This document shows positions 54,663 to 62,932 of a DNA stretch of 64,000 nucleotides, piece by piece. The stretch covers positions 320,264 to 384,263 of the forward strand of contig NZ_JAMWYX010000002.1 of assembly GCF_024305245.1 (NCBI RefSeq). The letters run 5' to 3'. Below the pieces are notes generated by a model. It was not told the origin of the DNA. It did not search any database and was given only the letters and a program-made list of their open reading frames with translations. The first letter of the stretch is position 1, and the number at the start of each line of letters is the position of its first letter. The position numbers and the translations under genes were made by a program. Origin of the DNA: Erythrobacter sp. GTDB taxonomy: Bacteria > Pseudomonadota > Alphaproteobacteria > Sphingomonadales > Sphingomonadaceae.

Positions 54663-55034
54663 GTGCACGATGACCTGGCCCGTTTTCTGCGCGACGAATT
54701 GGGGCATATGCCGAGCGGCTCTGCGGGGCCGTGGCCTGTGCGCGGGCCGGTTTGGCTGTGGCAGGGCAGCGCTGGCGCTCCGGCCAAGGGCAGCTGGTAT
54801 TTCCTGACCATCGACGGAGCGACGGCTCAGGCGATCCGCGCCCATGCCACCAACGCAGCAGCGTGGGGATCGGTCTATGTCGAGGCGACGATCGGCGACA
54901 CGACATGGCGCACATCGCTGTTTCCCTCGAAACAGGCAGGCGGCTGGCTGCTGCCGCTGAAGGCAGCGGTGCGCAAGGCGGAACGGATCGCCGAGGGCAG
55001 CGAAGTCGAGGTTCTGCTCGCGCTGGCTTCGTGA
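54663..55034 (+). CDS. DUF1905-domain protein
   Basis: 123 residues from a GTG start. The sequence WYFLTIDGATAQAIR, GSVYVEATIGDTTWRTSLFPSK and GGWLLPLKAAVRKAERIAEG follows the DUF1905 beta-barrel pattern. Function unknown; it lies 24 bp after the ferredoxin gene. Confidence 0.8.
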   Translation: MHDDLARFLRDELGHMPSGSAGPWPVRGPVWLWQGSAGAPAKGSWYFLTIDGATAQAIRAHATNAAAWGSVYVEATIGDTTWRTSLFPSKQAGGWLLPLKAAVRKAERIAEGSEVEVLLALAS

Positions 55035-55086
55035 CGCCGGGACTTGAGCGTTGCAGCCTGCCGCATGAGCGCCTAATTCCCTTGCC

Positions 55087-56115
55087 ATGAACATCACCAA
55101 GCCTTTTGCCGATACACTCGCACTGATCGGCAATACCCCGATTGTCCGGCTCGCTGGCCCCAGCGAAGCGGCGGGCTGCGACATCTACGGCAAGTGCGAA
55201 TTCGCCAACCCCGGCTCCTCAGTCAAAGACCGCGCCGCGCTGTGGATCATCCGCGATGCCGAGGCACGCGGGGAGCTGCTGCCGGGCGGCACCGTGGTCG
55301 AAGGGACGGCAGGCAACACCGGGATCGGGGTCGCGCTGGTCGCCAATGCCAAGGGGTACAAGACGATCATCGTCATGCCCGACAACCAGTCCAAGGAAAA
55401 GATGGACACGTTGCGGGCGCTGGGCGCGCAGCTGGTGCTGGTACCGCCGACCAAGTTCGCCAACCCCGGCCATTTCGTCCACACCTCGCGCCGTCTGGCC
55501 GAGGAAACCCCCGGCGCGGTCTGGGCCAACCAGTTCGACAACATCGCCAACCGCCGCGCCCATATCGAAGGCACTGCGCCCGAAATCTGGGAGCAACTGG
55601 GCGGGCGCGTCGATGGCTTCACCTGCGCGGCGGGCACCGGCGGAACGATTGCCGGGGTGGGCCTTGGCCTGAAAGCAATGGACGAGAACATCCGCATCGC
55701 GCTGACCGATCCGCACGGCGCGGCGCTGTATAATTACTACGCCCACGGCGAGTTGAAGGCCGAAGGCTCCTCGGTCGCCGAGGGGATCGGGCAGGGACGC
55801 ATCACCGCCAACCTCGAAGGTGCACCGATCGACACGCAATACCGCATCGGCGACGAAGAAGGACTGATGTGGGTGGCGCGCTTGCTGAAGGAAGAAGGTC
55901 TGTGCCTTGGTCTCTCGTCAGGCATCAATGTCGCGGGCGCGGTGGAACTGGGCCGCGAACTGGTGGCCGAGGGGCGCGACAATCCGCAGGTCGTCACGAT
56001 CCTGTGCGACACCGGCTTCCGCTATCTTTCGACGCTTTACAACGCCGAATGGCTCGCCGCCAAGGAACTGCCGGTGTTCGACTGGCTCGAACCGCGGCCC
56101 GGAGACGAGGCGTGA
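55087..56115 (+). CDS. cysK: Cysteine synthase/CBS-family PLP enzyme
   Basis: 342 residues. PLP lysine in NPGSSVKDRAALWII, substrate loop EGTAGNTGIGVALV, phosphate loop AGTGGTIAGVGLGL. Matches O-acetylserine sulfhydrylase A-like proteins, some of which are cystathionine beta-synthases, so precise activity is not certain. Its stop overlaps a possible GTG start of the next gene. Confidence 0.87.
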   Translation: MNITKPFADTLALIGNTPIVRLAGPSEAAGCDIYGKCEFANPGSSVKDRAALWIIRDAEARGELLPGGTVVEGTAGNTGIGVALVANAKGYKTIIVMPDNQSKEKMDTLRALGAQLVLVPPTKFANPGHFVHTSRRLAEETPGAVWANQFDNIANRRAHIEGTAPEIWEQLGGRVDGFTCAAGTGGTIAGVGLGLKAMDENIRIALTDPHGAALYNYYAHGELKAEGSSVAEGIGQGRITANLEGAPIDTQYRIGDEEGLMWVARLLKEEGLCLGLSSGINVAGAVELGRELVAEGRDNPQVVTILCDTGFRYLSTLYNAEWLAAKELPVFDWLEPRPGDEA

Positions 56116-56147
56116 CACGCGCGCCGCTGCTGGCTAGGCTGCGTAGC

Positions 56148-56537
56148 ATGACCCAGCGCAGTCTTTTCCCGGCCGGGCGCAATCAGCCCTCGGGCGCGCT
56201 CGATCCGGTGGCCGAGCCAGAGCCTGCCACTCCGGCCAGCGTAAATCGTCAGGAAGCGATCCAGCGATTGCAGATCGGGGTGTTCGGCATCGCCGCCATG
56301 CTGCTGCTGGTCGGTCTAGCCAGCATCATCGGCAGTCAGGCCGATTTTACCGAGCAAGCCGCCGTCCCCGAAGCCGCGCCCACCACCGAGCCGACGCCTG
56401 AACCGTCGCGCGCCAATCCGCTGGCCGATGCCGGTGTTGTGCCGGACATCGCGGTCGAGCCGAGCCCCACGCCGGCGATCCCGCTCGACTTGCCGCCGCC
56501 AGCCCCTGCGCCGGATAATGCGCCAGATCCGCAATAG
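56148..56537 (+). CDS. Single-span membrane protein with Pro-rich tail
   Basis: About 129 residues from ATG 56148 (MTQRSLFPAGRNQPSG), or 141 from the GTG at 56112. One span (IGVFGIAAMLLLVGLASIIG) and a periplasmic Pro/Ala/Glu tail. No family recognised. It overlaps the following lipoprotein gene by 20 bases. Confidence 0.7.
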   Translation: MTQRSLFPAGRNQPSGALDPVAEPEPATPASVNRQEAIQRLQIGVFGIAAMLLLVGLASIIGSQADFTEQAAVPEAAPTTEPTPEPSRANPLADAGVVPDIAVEPSPTPAIPLDLPPPAPAPDNAPDPQ

Positions 56538-57318
56538 AACCATCGCCTCGCTGGTCGGCGCAGTGCTGGCGCTGGCCGCCTGCAGCGCCGCCCCGACGGA
56601 ACCTGCCAATCTGGAACCGGCCAGCCCGGAACCTGCCAGTGATGCGCGTCCGCCGCTGGGGCTGATGAGCAGTCTGCCGCTCTACTGGCCGGCGGATGCC
56701 GATATCGCTGACATTGCCGCTGATCGGGCCGCCCCGCCGTGGCAGCGCCGCGCGATCGAGACACGCTATCGGCCGGTGCCGCTCGACACGCTGACCCCCA
56801 TTCCCGCGCTATCCCCCGACACGCCCGAAACCGACCCGCTGGCGGATCTTGACCGGTTGGCGGTGATCCAGCCGCGCGGGCTTTCGCCCGGCGATAATGT
56901 CGCGCTCGACGCATGGGTGCGGGGCGGGGGAAGCCTGTTGCTGGTGCTCGATCCGGCAACGACCGGGGATTACGACTTGCCGCTGGGCGATCCGCGCCGC
57001 CCGGTCGAAACCGCGCTGATCCCGCCGGTGGTCGAACGCTGGGGGCTGGCGGTCAGCTTTGACGAGCGGCAGGCGCTGGCGGTGGCCGATGCGTCGCTCG
57101 GCGGAGCCGCACTGCCGCTGGCGCTGCCGGGCCGTATCGCTGTGACCGATCCCGCCGCAGCCGATTGCACGCTGGCAGCAGAAGGCGCGGCGGCGGCGTG
57201 CCGGGTGGGCAAGGGCAGGGTCACTCTGATCGCCGATGCCGCGCTGTTCGAACATCCCGAACTGGCGGGCGAGAACGGACAAACCCTCGCCGGATTGCTG
57301 GCCGCCGCCTTCGAATAG
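56518..57318 (+). CDS. Lipoprotein with GldG/DUF4350-like domain
   Basis: 266 residues from ATG 56518. Signal and lipobox ALAACSAAP. The body (DLDRLAVIQPRGLSPGDNVALDAWVRGGGSLLLVLDP, later GKGRVTLIADAALFEHPEL) fits the DUF4350/GldG fold seen in ABC-associated envelope proteins; no ABC partner lies nearby. The match is by pattern only. Last gene before the dcw leader. Confidence 0.7.
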   Translation: MRQIRNRTIASLVGAVLALAACSAAPTEPANLEPASPEPASDARPPLGLMSSLPLYWPADADIADIAADRAAPPWQRRAIETRYRPVPLDTLTPIPALSPDTPETDPLADLDRLAVIQPRGLSPGDNVALDAWVRGGGSLLLVLDPATTGDYDLPLGDPRRPVETALIPPVVERWGLAVSFDERQALAVADASLGGAALPLALPGRIAVTDPAAADCTLAAEGAAAACRVGKGRVTLIADAALFEHPELAGENGQTLAGLLAAAFE

Positions 57319-57398
57319 GGGCGATCGGGGAAATCGCGGGACAGCCGGGACTCGGCGGGGGACTCGGGCGGGAAACACTACGGAAAATCGCGGAAAAC
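57319..57398 (+). promoter_or_regulatory. Array of GGGA boxes upstream of mraZ (+)
   Basis: Seven G(G)GGA/CGGA boxes and a final GGG have their last G at about 57327, 57337, 57346, 57358, 57369, 57380, 57390 and 57398, a spacing of 8-12 bp (one helical turn). MraZ is known to bind TGGGN repeats with about 5-bp spacers; this is a candidate operator array. Confidence 0.5.
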
Positions 57399-57716
57399 GG
57401 GTGGATCAGGGCCGGATTCGCGCGATGCCGTTCGGCAAGTATCCACTGAGCAGTGGGCTGTTGGACAAGAGGAAGGGAATAAAATCAGCGTGATAACTAG
57501 TTTTCCCGTGATTTCCCGTAAAAATCCCTTTCATCCCGCCTGCTTCCCAGATATTACCACGGTCCATCAAACATGCCTGTTTGCAACGCGTTCGGCTGGT
57601 GGGGTCGGCGCGGTGCCGCCGCTTGCCTGCTCGCGGCGACGGGGAGGGCGTGTCTGGATTACGGCCGGTTCCCTTAACGGGGCAGGCCACAACGGGGTAA
57701 GAGGGGATCGCGTCGG
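57399..57716 (+). promoter_or_regulatory. dcw leader region with opposed CCC array
   Basis: No convincing gene in the 398-bp gap before mraZ. A second array, TTCCCGTGATTTCCCGT and onward, has CCC at 57505, 57515, 57526, 57535 and 57546, i.e. GGGA boxes on the other strand at 9-11 bp spacing. An AT-rich segment (AATAAAATCAGCGTGATAACTAG) precedes it and may hold promoter elements. Confidence 0.5.
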
Positions 57717-58211
57717 GTGTCGGCTTTTGGAGGATATAGTGGCCAAGCCTTTTCGCCCGCCGGCGATAAGGGCCGCTTTGTCCTGCCGCCCGCGTTCCGT
57801 AAAGCGGTGAAGGAAAGCTCCGAAGGCAACCGCATCCTGTGCCTCGCCGCCCATGACCGTTTCGATTGCCTCGTCGGCTTCGGCCTGTCGCGCATCGCCA
57901 AACTGCACGCCCAACTCGACAATGAAGAAGAGCGCGCAATCCGCCTCGGCAGCCATGATTTCGACCGCGAAGTGCGCGCCCAGCAATTGTTCGGCTTCGA
58001 ACAGCTGCCGTTCGACGACAGCGGGCGGTTCGTCATGCCCGAACACCTGCGCGATCTCGGCAAGGTGGGCGAGGGGCTGTATTTTCAGGGCGCGGGCGAT
58101 TTCTTCTTCGTCTGGAACCCCGAAGAACTCGGCCGGATGGATACAGGCTGGAAGAGCGCGCAGGCTAGCTGTGCAAAGCTGGTCGCGGCCGCGAAGAAGG
58201 GGGCTGCGTGA
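57717..58211 (+). CDS. mraZ: Transcriptional regulator MraZ
   Basis: First gene of the division and cell wall cluster; binds repeats in its own promoter. Two AbrB-like halves each show the D-x-x-G-R-F-x-x-P pattern: [16 protein letters not shown] and [20 protein letters not shown] start gives [16 protein letters not shown]; 164 residues. The stop overlaps the rsmH ATG by one base. Confidence 0.95.
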   Translation: MSAFGGYSGQAFSPAGDKGRFVLPPAFRKAVKESSEGNRILCLAAHDRFDCLVGFGLSRIAKLHAQLDNEEERAIRLGSHDFDREVRAQQLFGFEQLPFDDSGRFVMPEHLRDLGKVGEGLYFQGAGDFFFVWNPEELGRMDTGWKSAQASCAKLVAAAKKGAA

Positions 58212-59152
58212 TGGTTGATGCACCCCATATCCCCGTGCTGCTGGATGAAGTGGTTGCGGCCATCGCTCCGCGTCCGGGCATGACCATTATCGATGCGACC
58301 TTCGGTGCGGGCGGCTACACCGCTGCCCTGCTGGAGGCGGGCGCGAGCGTCCACGCCTTCGACCGCGACCCCGATGCAATCGCCGCAGGTCAGGAAATGG
58401 TGGCGCAATATGAAGGCCGCCTTGCGCTCCACCCGGCACGGTTCTCCGCGATGAAGGCCGAACTGGCCGCGCTCGGCATCACACAGGTCGATGCAGTGGT
58501 GATGGATATCGGCGTGTCCTCGATGCAGCTCGACCAAGGCGACCGCGGCTTTGCCTTCATGCATGACGGTCCGCTCGACATGCGGATGAGCCAGGCGGGC
58601 GAAAGTGCCGCCGATTTCCTCAACACCGCTGACGAAGAAGCGATCGCCAACGTGATCTATCGCTATGGCGAGGAACGCCAGTCGCGCCGGGTCGCACGCG
58701 CCATCGTCGCCGCGCGCCCGTTGACGACCACCGGCGAACTCGCCCGCGTGGTGCGCCGCGCATTGGGCCACAAGCCGCACGACAAGAAAGATCCCGCCAC
58801 TCGCACGTTTCAGGCGGTGCGAATCCACGTGAACGACGAGCTGGGCGAGCTGGAAGCCGGGCTTGCCGCCGCCGAGGCGCTGCTGGGCGAAGGCGGGGTG
58901 CTGGCGGTGGTGAGTTTCCACAGCCTCGAAGACCGGATCGTCAAGCACTTCCTGCGCGAAGCGAGCGGCGCGGGCCGCGCCATTTCGCGCCATCTGCCCG
59001 GCGAGATTCCCGGCCCCGCGCCGACCTTCCTTCGCGTCTCCAAGGGCATTCGTCCCGGCGATGCGGAAATCCAGCGCAACCCGCGCGCCCGTTCATCCAC
59101 CTTGCGCCATGCGATCCGCACCGGCGCCCCGGCAAGGAGCATCGCAGCATGA
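58211..59152 (+). CDS. rsmH: 16S rRNA C1402 N4-methyltransferase
   Basis: Methylates C1402 of 16S rRNA. SAM motif [20 protein letters not shown], then [18 protein letters not shown] and [13 protein letters not shown] are family blocks. Start ATG 58211 ([15 protein letters not shown]); the track includes one extra upstream GTG codon. It overlaps mraZ by one base and ftsL by four. Confidence 0.96.
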   Translation: MVDAPHIPVLLDEVVAAIAPRPGMTIIDATFGAGGYTAALLEAGASVHAFDRDPDAIAAGQEMVAQYEGRLALHPARFSAMKAELAALGITQVDAVVMDIGVSSMQLDQGDRGFAFMHDGPLDMRMSQAGESAADFLNTADEEAIANVIYRYGEERQSRRVARAIVAARPLTTTGELARVVRRALGHKPHDKKDPATRTFQAVRIHVNDELGELEAGLAAAEALLGEGGVLAVVSFHSLEDRIVKHFLREASGAGRAISRHLPGEIPGPAPTFLRVSKGIRPGDAEIQRNPRARSSTLRHAIRTGAPARSIAA

Positions 59153-59727
59153 TGATGACCGGCACTCAGGCGCGATCCCTGGGTTGGGTGGCGGTGTTGG
59201 CGATATGCTTCGCCCTCGTCGTGATCCTCAGCTTCAAGGTGCATGCGGTGAAGAGCGAAGTGCTGCTGGCAGAACGCCAGATATTGTCGCTCGAACGCGA
59301 AAACCTGCTGCTCGAAACCGAGTTCGAAACGCGCGCCAGCCAGCGGCAGCTCGCCGTGTGGAACGCGGTCGAGTTCGGTTATGGCGCGCCGCGCGCCGAC
59401 CAGTTTCTCGATGGCGAACGCCAGTTGGCGAGCCTCGGCCAGCGGCGCGGCCCCGATGCGCCGTCGCCGATCCGTCTGGCGCGCAGCGATGTGACCGCTG
59501 ATGGCGATATCGCGTCTGCCGATGCCGAACCGATGCGCTCGCCTTTGTCGGGCGCGCCGGTGACACTAGCTTCGGCGGCGAGCGAGAAGGATGCCGGGCA
59601 GGTCTTTACCGAAGCCTTCGGCGACTTCCTGATCGATGCCTCCCCGATCCGCGCCGCGCAAGCGCAGACGCTCAGCGCATCGCAGCAGCGCGCCGCAAGC
59701 ATGAGCGCAAAGGGAATCGGAGAATGA
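59149..59727 (+). CDS. ftsL: FtsL-like cell division protein with long tail
   Basis: Position between rsmH and ftsI marks it as FtsL. One span ([22 protein letters not shown]) is followed by a coiled-coil stretch ([28 protein letters not shown]). The remaining 110 or so residues are Ala/Ser-rich and not conserved, making it about twice the usual FtsL length. It overlaps both neighbours by four bases. Confidence 0.85.
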   Translation: MMMTGTQARSLGWVAVLAICFALVVILSFKVHAVKSEVLLAERQILSLERENLLLETEFETRASQRQLAVWNAVEFGYGAPRADQFLDGERQLASLGQRRGPDAPSPIRLARSDVTADGDIASADAEPMRSPLSGAPVTLASAASEKDAGQVFTEAFGDFLIDASPIRAAQAQTLSASQQRAASMSAKGIGE

Positions 59728-61448
59728 GCGTGATGGCTGCCCCGGCGGCAGTCCCCTCCATCCCGGCAGGCCGGATCCAGCGCGTCAACCTGCGCGCACA
59801 ACTGCTGTGGACCGCGCGGTTCCGGGTGCTGTGGGTGGCGCTCGGTTTTGTGCTGATTGCCCTGATCGCGCTGGTGCGGATCGCATCGCTGGCGCTGGCC
59901 GGGCAGGCGCCCGAACGTACCAGCCTCGAAGATGCGCTGCTGCCCCCGCGCGGCGAGATCACCGACCGCAATGGCGTGCCGCTCGCGCGCGCCTTTCCCG
60001 CCTATGCGCTGTGGTTCGATCCTTCCGCGATGGGCGACAAGGGGTCGCCGCTGGTGCGATCGCCGGAGGAAGTCGCGCGCCAGTTGAAGGCGATTTTCCC
60101 CGATATCAATGAAGCGCGCATGGCCGAACGCCTCGCCTCGGGCCGGTCGGGCTATCTGCGCCGCCGCATTCTGCCCGAAGAGGCCAACAAGGTTTTCGCG
60201 CTGGGCGAAATCGCGCTGGAAATCCCGCGCGAAACCGATCGTCACTATCCGCAGGGCACGCTGGCGGCGCATGTGCTCGGCTATGTGGTCGAGGAGCAGG
60301 GCGGCAAAGTGGGGATGGAGCAGGTGCTGGAGGAGCATCTGACCGATCCTGACCTGCGCGGCACCCCGGTGGCGCTGTCGATCGACGTCCGCGTGCAGGG
60401 CGCGCTGGAGGATGAATTGCGGCGCGGGATGCTGGAAACCAACGCCATTGGCGCTGCGGGCATCGTGCTCGATGTCGATAGCGGCGAGGTGATGGCGATG
60501 GCGTCCCTGCCCGAATTCGACCCCAACGTGGCCGGTGCGAGCGGCGCCAAGAACGTATTCAACCGCGTCACCAACGGGGTTTACGAGCTCGGATCGACCT
60601 TCAAGCCGCTGAGCGTTGCCGCCGCGATGGATGCGGGCGTGGTGCGCGATCTGGGGCGGGCGTGGAACGCCGAGCCGGTGCAGGTCGGGCGGCGCACGAT
60701 CAAGGATCTGAAGCCCAAGGGCGCGACGCTCAACGTGCCGCAGGCGCTGGTCTATTCGTCCAACACCGTCACTGCGCGGGTGGCCGACGAACTCGGCCCG
60801 GAACGTCTGCGCCGCGCCATGATTGATCTGGGTATGGACAGCCGCCCGTTCATCGAACTGCCCGCGCGGGGCAAGCCGATCTGGCCCGGCGGCAAGTGGA
60901 GCCGTATCACCAACATGACGGTGAGCTATGGTCACGGCCTTGCGGTCACGCCGCTGCATCTGGCATCCGCCTATGCAGCGATGGTGAATGGCGGGATCTG
61001 GCGGCCTTCGACGCTGATGAAGCTTGATCCGGCGGATATCCCGCGCGGGCGTCGGGTGTTCAAGGAATCAACCTCATCGCGGATGCGGCAGATGCTGCGG
61101 ATGATCTCGCTCTACGGCACCGGGCGCAGCGCCGATGCGCCGGGTTACCGGATCGGCGGCAAGACCGGATCGGCGGAGAAGGCATCGGGCGGCGGCTATG
61201 CCAAGACCTCGCTGATTTCCTCCTTCGCCGCTGCCTTCCCGCTCGATGCGCCGCGCTATGTCGTGGTCATCGTGGTGGACGAGCCGAAGGGCACGGTCGC
61301 CAGCAGCTTCCAGCGTACCGCGGCCTTCACCTCCGCGCCGGTGGTGGGGCGGCTGGTGCCGCGCATCGGCCCGATGCTGGGCGTGCAGCCCGACGAACGC
61401 CGCGATGTCGATATTTCCGATCTGCGCTATCTGGTGGACAAGCACTGA
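59724..61448 (+). CDS. ftsI: Septal transpeptidase PBP3
   Basis: Class B penicillin-binding protein of the divisome. One N-terminal span (LWVALGFVLIALIALVRIASLALAG), a dimerisation/pedestal domain (GEITDRNGVPLARAFPAYALW), then the transpeptidase motifs: GSTFKPLS (active Ser), YSSNTV (SxN) and GGKTGSAEK (KTG). 574 residues, normal. One-base overlap with murE. Confidence 0.96.
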   Translation: MSVMAAPAAVPSIPAGRIQRVNLRAQLLWTARFRVLWVALGFVLIALIALVRIASLALAGQAPERTSLEDALLPPRGEITDRNGVPLARAFPAYALWFDPSAMGDKGSPLVRSPEEVARQLKAIFPDINEARMAERLASGRSGYLRRRILPEEANKVFALGEIALEIPRETDRHYPQGTLAAHVLGYVVEEQGGKVGMEQVLEEHLTDPDLRGTPVALSIDVRVQGALEDELRRGMLETNAIGAAGIVLDVDSGEVMAMASLPEFDPNVAGASGAKNVFNRVTNGVYELGSTFKPLSVAAAMDAGVVRDLGRAWNAEPVQVGRRTIKDLKPKGATLNVPQALVYSSNTVTARVADELGPERLRRAMIDLGMDSRPFIELPARGKPIWPGGKWSRITNMTVSYGHGLAVTPLHLASAYAAMVNGGIWRPSTLMKLDPADIPRGRRVFKESTSSRMRQMLRMISLYGTGRSADAPGYRIGGKTGSAEKASGGGYAKTSLISSFAAAFPLDAPRYVVVIVVDEPKGTVASSFQRTAAFTSAPVVGRLVPRIGPMLGVQPDERRDVDISDLRYLVDKH

Positions 61449-62932
61449 TGCGTCTGGCCGATCTGCTGGAGCGCGCAGGGCTCGCCAGCGACGGCGCATC
61501 CGATGTCGGCGTCACCGGCTTTGCAATCGATCACCGCAAGGTCGCGCCGGGCACGGTATTCGGCGCGTTTCAGGGCGCGACGTTCGACGGCGAGAATTTC
61601 ATCCCCGCTGCGATCAGCGCGGGCGCAATAGCGATTGTCGCACGGCCCGAGGCCAAGGTCGAAGGTGCGCTCCACATCGCCGACGCCAACCCGCGCAAGG
61701 CATTCGCGCAAGCAGCGGCGGGGTTCTTCGCCCCGGTGCCGCGGACCATCGTCGCCGTCACTGGAACCAACGGCAAGACCTCGACCGCCGAAATGGCTCG
61801 CCAGATCTGGCGCATGGCGGGCGAGCGCGCGGCAAGCATCGGCACGCTGGGCGTCACCACGCCAGATGGCTCCGTGTCCACCGGGCTGACCACCCCCGAT
61901 ATCGTCACCTTCCTCGCCAACATGGCAGGCCTCGCGCGTGAAGGCGTGACGCATGTCGCCTATGAGGCATCGAGCCACGGCCTGTCGCAGTATCGCAATG
62001 AGGGGCTGACGGTCGCCGCGAGCGCGTTCACCAATTTCAGCCGCGACCACCTCGACTATCACGGCACGATGGAGGCTTATTTCGCCGCCAAGATGCGGCT
62101 GTTCACCGAAGTGGTCGAACCCGGTAGCCCGGCGGTGATCTGGGACGGGGGCGAGGCTTCCGAGTGGACGGCCCGCGCCATTGCCGAAGCTTCCGCGCGC
62201 GGGCTCGATGTGCGTACCGTGGGCGAACGCGGCACCTTTCTGCGCCTGATCGAGCGTGTGCCGGGCCAACTCGGCCAGACGCTGACCGTCGAACACGACG
62301 GGCAGACCCGCACAGTGAACCTGCCTTTGATCGGCGCCTATCAGGCCGCCAATGCGCTGGTGGCAGCCGGGCTGGCGCTGTCGACAGGGACGGATGCAGG
62401 CGCGGTATTCGATGCGCTTACCCGGCTCCAACCGGTACGCGGACGGCTGGAGCGTGCGGCGCTCAATGCCGCAGGCGCGCCCGCCTATGTCGATTATGCC
62501 CACACCCCCGATGCGCTGGAGGCGGCGATTGCCGCACTGCGCCCGCACGTGGCAGAGGGCGGAAAATTGATCGCGGTGTTCGGCGCGGGCGGTGACCGCG
62601 ACACCGGCAAGCGCGCGGAGATGGGCGCGGTTGCGGCGCGCGCGGCGGATCTGGTCATCGTTACTGACGATAACCCCCGCAGCGAAGACCCGGCGAGCAT
62701 TCGCGCGGCAATTCTCGCCGGAGCGGGCGGAGCGGCGCAGGAAATCGGCGACCGGCGTGCAGCCATAGCCGCTGCCATCGCCGAAGCGGGCGCGAAGGAT
62801 ATCGTGCTGATTGCCGGTAAGGGGCACGAACAGGGACAGATTTTCGGCGCAGGAGAGACTATGCGGATCGAAGCTTTCGATGATGTCGACGTCGCGCGCC
62901 AATGCGCCGGGGCGGGGAGCGTGAATTCATGA
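61448..62932 (+). CDS. murE: UDP-MurNAc-L-Ala-D-Glu:meso-DAP ligase
   Basis: Adds meso-diaminopimelate to the muropeptide precursor. ATP loop VTGTNGKTSTAEMARQIW, carbamylated-Lys region DHLDYHGTMEAYFAAKMRLF, and the DAP-specifying DNPRSEDP motif. 494 residues, normal. It overlaps murF by four bases (ATGA). Confidence 0.96.
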   Translation: MRLADLLERAGLASDGASDVGVTGFAIDHRKVAPGTVFGAFQGATFDGENFIPAAISAGAIAIVARPEAKVEGALHIADANPRKAFAQAAAGFFAPVPRTIVAVTGTNGKTSTAEMARQIWRMAGERAASIGTLGVTTPDGSVSTGLTTPDIVTFLANMAGLAREGVTHVAYEASSHGLSQYRNEGLTVAASAFTNFSRDHLDYHGTMEAYFAAKMRLFTEVVEPGSPAVIWDGGEASEWTARAIAEASARGLDVRTVGERGTFLRLIERVPGQLGQTLTVEHDGQTRTVNLPLIGAYQAANALVAAGLALSTGTDAGAVFDALTRLQPVRGRLERAALNAAGAPAYVDYAHTPDALEAAIAALRPHVAEGGKLIAVFGAGGDRDTGKRAEMGAVAARAADLVIVTDDNPRSEDPASIRAAILAGAGGAAQEIGDRRAAIAAAIAEAGAKDIVLIAGKGHEQGQIFGAGETMRIEAFDDVDVARQCAGAGSVNS

